Assembly (NCBI GenBank): GCA_029204225.1
Contig: CM055097.1
Coordinates: 49,234,153 to 49,298,152, forward strand
DNA from: Diphasiastrum complanatum
Lineage: Eukaryota; Streptophyta; Lycopodiopsida; Lycopodiales; Lycopodiaceae
Reading direction: 5' to 3'
DNA: 64,000 nt
In this document: piece after piece, positions 60,681 to 64,000 of the stretch
How positions within the stretch are numbered: position 1 is the first letter of the stretch
Layout: the number at the start of each line of letters is the position of its first letter
Notes under the pieces: model-generated
The model's input: only the letters and a program-made list of their open reading frames with translations
What the model was told of the DNA's origin: nothing
The model's database searches: none
Program-made: the position numbers and the translations under genes

Positions 60681-60851
60681 ACTATTACCTACACGTATTA
60701 ACAGGTCCAGACTGAAGAAATACTACCTTTGACCAGAATTTTTTTTTATTCTTATTATTTTCTAGTATTTTTCTGGAATTAATCACAAATTTTCTTTTAT
60801 CTTGTCTAAAATTTTTCGCGACTTTTCTTTTATTTTTTCTAGAAATTTTTA

Positions 60852-61377
60852 TGTATACATATGAGATGACAGTCCCTGTGTGAAGAATTGAGTCTTTGAT
60901 CTGTTTTTCTGATTGGCATTGACATAAGTTTCTAACGTGTTCTAAAACTCTTCGTGTTCTTTAACCATTAAGTTGGGCTTTAGTTGTTGAGGACTTCTGT
61001 TTAGAAACGAATAGTTCGCGAACACGATTAATTAATTGTCTGCACGGTTGCAAATACATCGAACAATTCTCGATTCTCTGTTGACACCTTAATCAACCAG
61101 AGTGTAGTACTGCTGTACTACTCTGATAACATCTCATCTATAGAACGCGCTCCCTTCAATTCAATAGAGGCCAGATTGTTGTTCTGAATTTACTAACATT
61201 ACCCATCCCAAACATAAGTAATACTGGTTACTTTTTAATGTATGTCGACAACCAGAATAATACTCGAAACCACTTGTCATAAATTGTACCAAAAACATAA
61301 CTTTCTAACGCTCTCCTTTGTGGGAACGACATTATTTATTATAAAATCTATATTAACCCTGTTGGTATAGTACGACA
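60852..61377 (+). repeat. Truncated right LTR of the gypsy element
   Basis: 526 bp matching 54856-55380. About 734 bp of the U3 side and the polypurine tract are missing. T-rich sequence of unclear origin precedes it. Confidence 0.92.
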
Positions 61378-61382
61378 ACTTC

Positions 61383-62014
61383 CAACTTGATGTACTTGGT
61401 TAATCTTGAGATATTTGATCATGATAGGATCTCGCACGTGTGGAGTCTATTCCCACGTGTGAAGGATGTATATCACTTACTTTTATAAAGTTAGATTGAT
61501 TTTAGACAGATCTACACAAGTGTGAAATTGACCTTTGAGTAGAATCTTAAAAAAAAAAATCATTTTGGTCAAACTTTTTGTAATAGATTGCACTTCCATG
61601 TGAATGAGTAAATGCTCCCACATGTCACGATGCTACTCACACGTGTGGATAACATTGTAGATGATAAGATAGAGAGATTCAATTAGATCCTATTTTATAG
61701 AGAATATTTCTATAATTGTAAAAGACTAGCTTTTTTGTTTCTAGCTAATGAGAATAGTCAACTTTGGAAAATGAGCATATGTGGCTCCCATTGGTGGATC
61801 TGAATGACTAGGCACTCTTCACACTTGTGAAGGCTTGCTGGACAGTACTCAGCTCATGGATGTACTTGATCTATAAAGGGATCAACCAAATCAATGAGAA
61901 GTTGATGTGAAATTTTTTACAGAAATGACACTCTAAGTCTAATATGAAAATTGGCCTCAATTGCCAAATAACAAATATGACCACATTTGACTAAACTAGT
62001 TGAAGTCTTTCACA
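61383..62014. repeat. Remainder of the copia 3' LTR and an adjacent minus-strand LTR
   Basis: After the gypsy duplication, the copia LTR begun at 54106 resumes (CAACTTGATG). The right edge CTTTCACA at 62014 adjoins a purine-rich tract (minus GAAGAGGGAG) of the next, minus-strand copia, so its LTR must also lie here. The border between the two LTRs was not resolved. Motifs include CACGTGTGGAGTCTATTCCC (like 18894-18915) and CACACGTGTG at 61638-61647. Confidence 0.6.
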
Positions 62015-62455
62015 CTCCCTCTTCAACTAGTTTTAGCATAGACTTTGAGAATACTCCAAGTGAAGTCCTATGCTTCATAAACAAGTCTTTTCCCAATGCT
62101 TTGGTGAAGATATCAGCTATACATTCCCTCCAAAAAACATGTTGAAGCTCCACCTCCTTTGCCATGACTTGCTGGCACCCTTCCAAAGTGATATGCCAAC
62201 TCAATATGCTTGCTCCTAGCATGAAATATAGGATTGCTTGCCAACTTTTGGGCTAATAGGTTGTCACAAAAAATGAGTGGGCTCTCTGAAAAATCCAGCA
62301 AGTGAAGATCCTTGATCATCCTCTTGATCCATAACATCTCTTTTGTGCAATGAGTAAGTGCTTTGTACTCGGCCTCACTAGATGACAATGAGATAATGGC
62401 TTGCTTTTTCGACATCCATGACATAGCTCCATCACCTATGAAAATACAATGTGCA
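62015..62455 (-). pseudogene. copia RNase H tail fragment
   Basis: The minus strand has SSSEAEYKALTHCTKEMLW (near 62370), ARSKHIELAYHF, then a frameshift near 62175 and QQVMAKEVELQHV through DIFTKALGKDLFMKHRTSLG to the end near 62015. It is nearly the same family as the copia tail at 16.4-17.9 kb. It is truncated on the 5' side at about 62455. Confidence 0.9.
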
Positions 62456-62879
62456 GATTAGCTGTAGCTATCTGTAGTTCAGAGGATGACTAATCGCGGA
62501 ATGGAACAGTAGCTTCCAAACAGTAGCTTCCACCAGACAGATCGGCTCCATCTGAGCTCAAGCTGTAATCGTGAGAGCGACCTAATTATTTGAATTCCAA
62601 CAATGGTTTCAGAACCTCAACCGCAAATGTCATTGTGTAAAAGATCTAGCAAATCTCTAAAAGTATGAACTGAATCGGAAATGAATGGACTTCTAGCATG
62701 TTTGTTGATAATACAACTTTCACATAGAGAATTTGATTTGCTAATGGAAGGATGATCTTGCACTAGATTCTGATTCAACATTTGATGAATACTATTGAGA
62801 TTTAGAATCTAAAGTAACAAAGCATATCAGTTGATTTAGAAGTAGATGTATGAAGAGCTTGACTATTTGAAAAATAGCA
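62456..62879. other. Decayed sequence, no clear gene
   Basis: Possibly degraded copia integrase on the minus strand, but no motif is convincing. Confidence 0.35.
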
Positions 62880-63260
62880 ATGACTAAGCTTGTAGAGATA
62901 GCCACATCTTCTCCCAAAATCTAAAACTTTTCGAGACTTGTCAAGAATATGTAGCCCTCTGTATCGAATTCAACCCTACGACCAGAATCAGTGATTCTGC
63001 TTATTGAGAGTAGATTTTTGGTCAGATTTGAAACGTGAAGAACATTGGATAGCAACTTTACTTCACCTATCTGAAAGTCGACCCTAACTGTTCTTTCACC
63101 CTTGATGAAATGAGATGAATTGTCTCCAAGTTGCACAACTTTAGAATGGGTGAATGAGTTTTAGCTTTGGAACCAGTCCTAATGGTGAGTCATGTGTTGT
63201 GTTGCTCCTGAGTCCAGATACGAGGTGTTGACAGTCCGCCCACTTTTTACATGCTTCAAC
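62880..63260 (-). pseudogene. copia protease and pre-integrase fragment
   Basis: The minus strand shows SYLDSGATQHMTHH followed by a stop, then NSFTHSKVVQLGDNSSHFIKG, VKLLSNVLHVSNLTKNLLSI and a tail to 62921. DSGA is the aspartic protease active site and VLHVSNLTKNLLS the standard copia block after it. It belongs to a lineage different from the others here. Confidence 0.85.
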
Positions 63261-63456
63261 TATAATGAGGCAGTTGTAATAACTGCAACAGAAGGTAGTT
63301 GTAGATATTTTGTAGGATATCTTTTGGATAGCCATGGAGTGTTTTGGGTAGCCTCAAGAGCAAGATACAAGACTTGTGACCATTCATACTGCAGCAACAA
63401 TTAGGAGGGGCACAGCAGGTTGCTGCACCACCATGTGCGGTGGCTGGCCATACTCC

Positions 63457-63459
<3 letters not shown>

Positions 63460-63539
<80 letters not shown>
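63460..63539. repeat. Compound (TA)n(GA)n microsatellite
   Basis: About 48 bp of AT dinucleotides followed by about 32 bp of AG dinucleotides. Confidence 0.97.
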
Positions 63540-63542
<3 letters not shown>

Positions 63543-64000
63543 CACATGAAAACAAACATGAAAACGGGGGAGCTGGTGAAGCAGGATCGCCTCTAGTGTG
63601 AAACGGAGGTGGCCCATTGGGAGTTTTGTGCACATGCCAGGCATTGTAGTCTGAAACCGCCCTTACTCTCACTACCAAATTACTCTTTTCTACTTACTAT
63701 TATAAACAAGCCAGAGGAAGCTCAAACTCAATATATTCCCCAGAGATAAAATACAAATGAGAGCTTGTAATAGTAGACCAAGGTTTGTGGCTATGTTGCA
63801 CAAGTCACAATACTATCAATAACTGAATCAAAGGATACACAAAGCATCTCAATGCAACCTAGGAAGAGTTTTGGGAAAATCGAAATGTGAAAGAATCAAT
63901 GGTTTATCAACGGTTTTTGAAAAAATTGCAGGAGATTTTCAAAAATACACTCTTCAGACTTATCCAATTAGATCAATCAATCGGATGATTAAATGGAAAG
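63540..64000. other. No gene seen
   Basis: No domain, LTR edge or structured RNA was recognised to the end of the window. Confidence 0.45.

Larger units (their letters stand above)
54122..61377 (+). mobile_element. Ty3/gypsy retrotransposon nested in a copia LTR
   Basis: A 5-bp duplication ACTTC (54117-54121 and 61378-61382) brackets the element. The left LTR is 54122-55380 (1259 bp). The right LTR is only 60852-61377 and matches the last 525 bp of the left one, so its 5' part and polypurine tract were deleted after insertion. The TGGCGCCGTTGC primer site and the gag, protease, RT, RNase H, integrase order fit a Tat/Athila-like gypsy lineage. Coding frames hold many stops and frameshifts, so the element is dead. 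Confidence 0.93.

Noticed and set aside
63256-63678. Minus-strand frame with Ser-Leu and Ile-Tyr repeats
   Set aside because: It is the translation of the (TA)n(GA)n microsatellite.

Overview
This window is repeat-rich nuclear DNA of a land plant. The evidence is many Ty1/copia and Ty3/gypsy LTR retrotransposons with plant-type primer-binding sites (initiator Met-tRNA for the copia elements, a TGGCGCCGTTGC-type site for the gypsy element), short GT-AG introns, and an intronless plant-type mitochondrial carrier gene. The species cannot be named from the sequence. Nothing bacterial, no rRNA or tRNA gene and no CRISPR array was seen. Most coding-looking sequence is transposon-derived and decayed.

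Layout. 1-7.5 kb: a complete copia element on the minus strand (1225-7519, TSD ATGAT). 7.5-11.1 kb: no gene. 11.1-18.05 kb: an isolated LTR, a truncated copia pol, a fragment (copy C) of an unrecognised gene pair, and a second copia cut into that fragment. 18.06-21.9 kb: copy A of the pair, with a solo LTR (TSD GAGCT) inside an exon. 22.3-28.0 kb: a copia with an uninterrupted 1341-codon gag-pol but only one LTR. 28.0-38.6 kb: a patchwork of broken copia pieces in both orientations, a gypsy LTR piece and one decayed non-transposon ORF. 40.8-46.7 kb: a mitochondrial dicarboxylate/UCP-type carrier pseudogene split by a recent 5050-bp non-autonomous LTR element (41571-46620, TSD CAGGG). 48.7-51.5 kb: a long (GA)n tract, then copy B of the gene pair. 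52.4-62.5 kb: a copia whose 3' LTR is split by a 7.26-kb gypsy element (54122-61377, TSD ACTTC), then another copia tail. 62.9-64 kb: a copia protease scrap and a (TA)n(GA)n microsatellite.

The best candidate for something undescribed is the gene pair. Two intron-containing genes, F (plus) and R (minus), meet tail to tail with their stops only about 50-90 bp apart. The arrangement occurs three times in the window (complete at about 18-21.9 kb and 49.2-51.5 kb, a fragment at 15.4-15.8 kb). Gene R carries a strongly conserved block (SQGMEKSHWQAR followed by TQHGG) that I cannot assign to a known family. All three copies are damaged to some degree, which is how a mobile or amplified two-gene unit would look.

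No set of host genes working together can be described here. The window is mainly a record of nested insertions, and several can be ordered by target-site duplications and broken reading frames.
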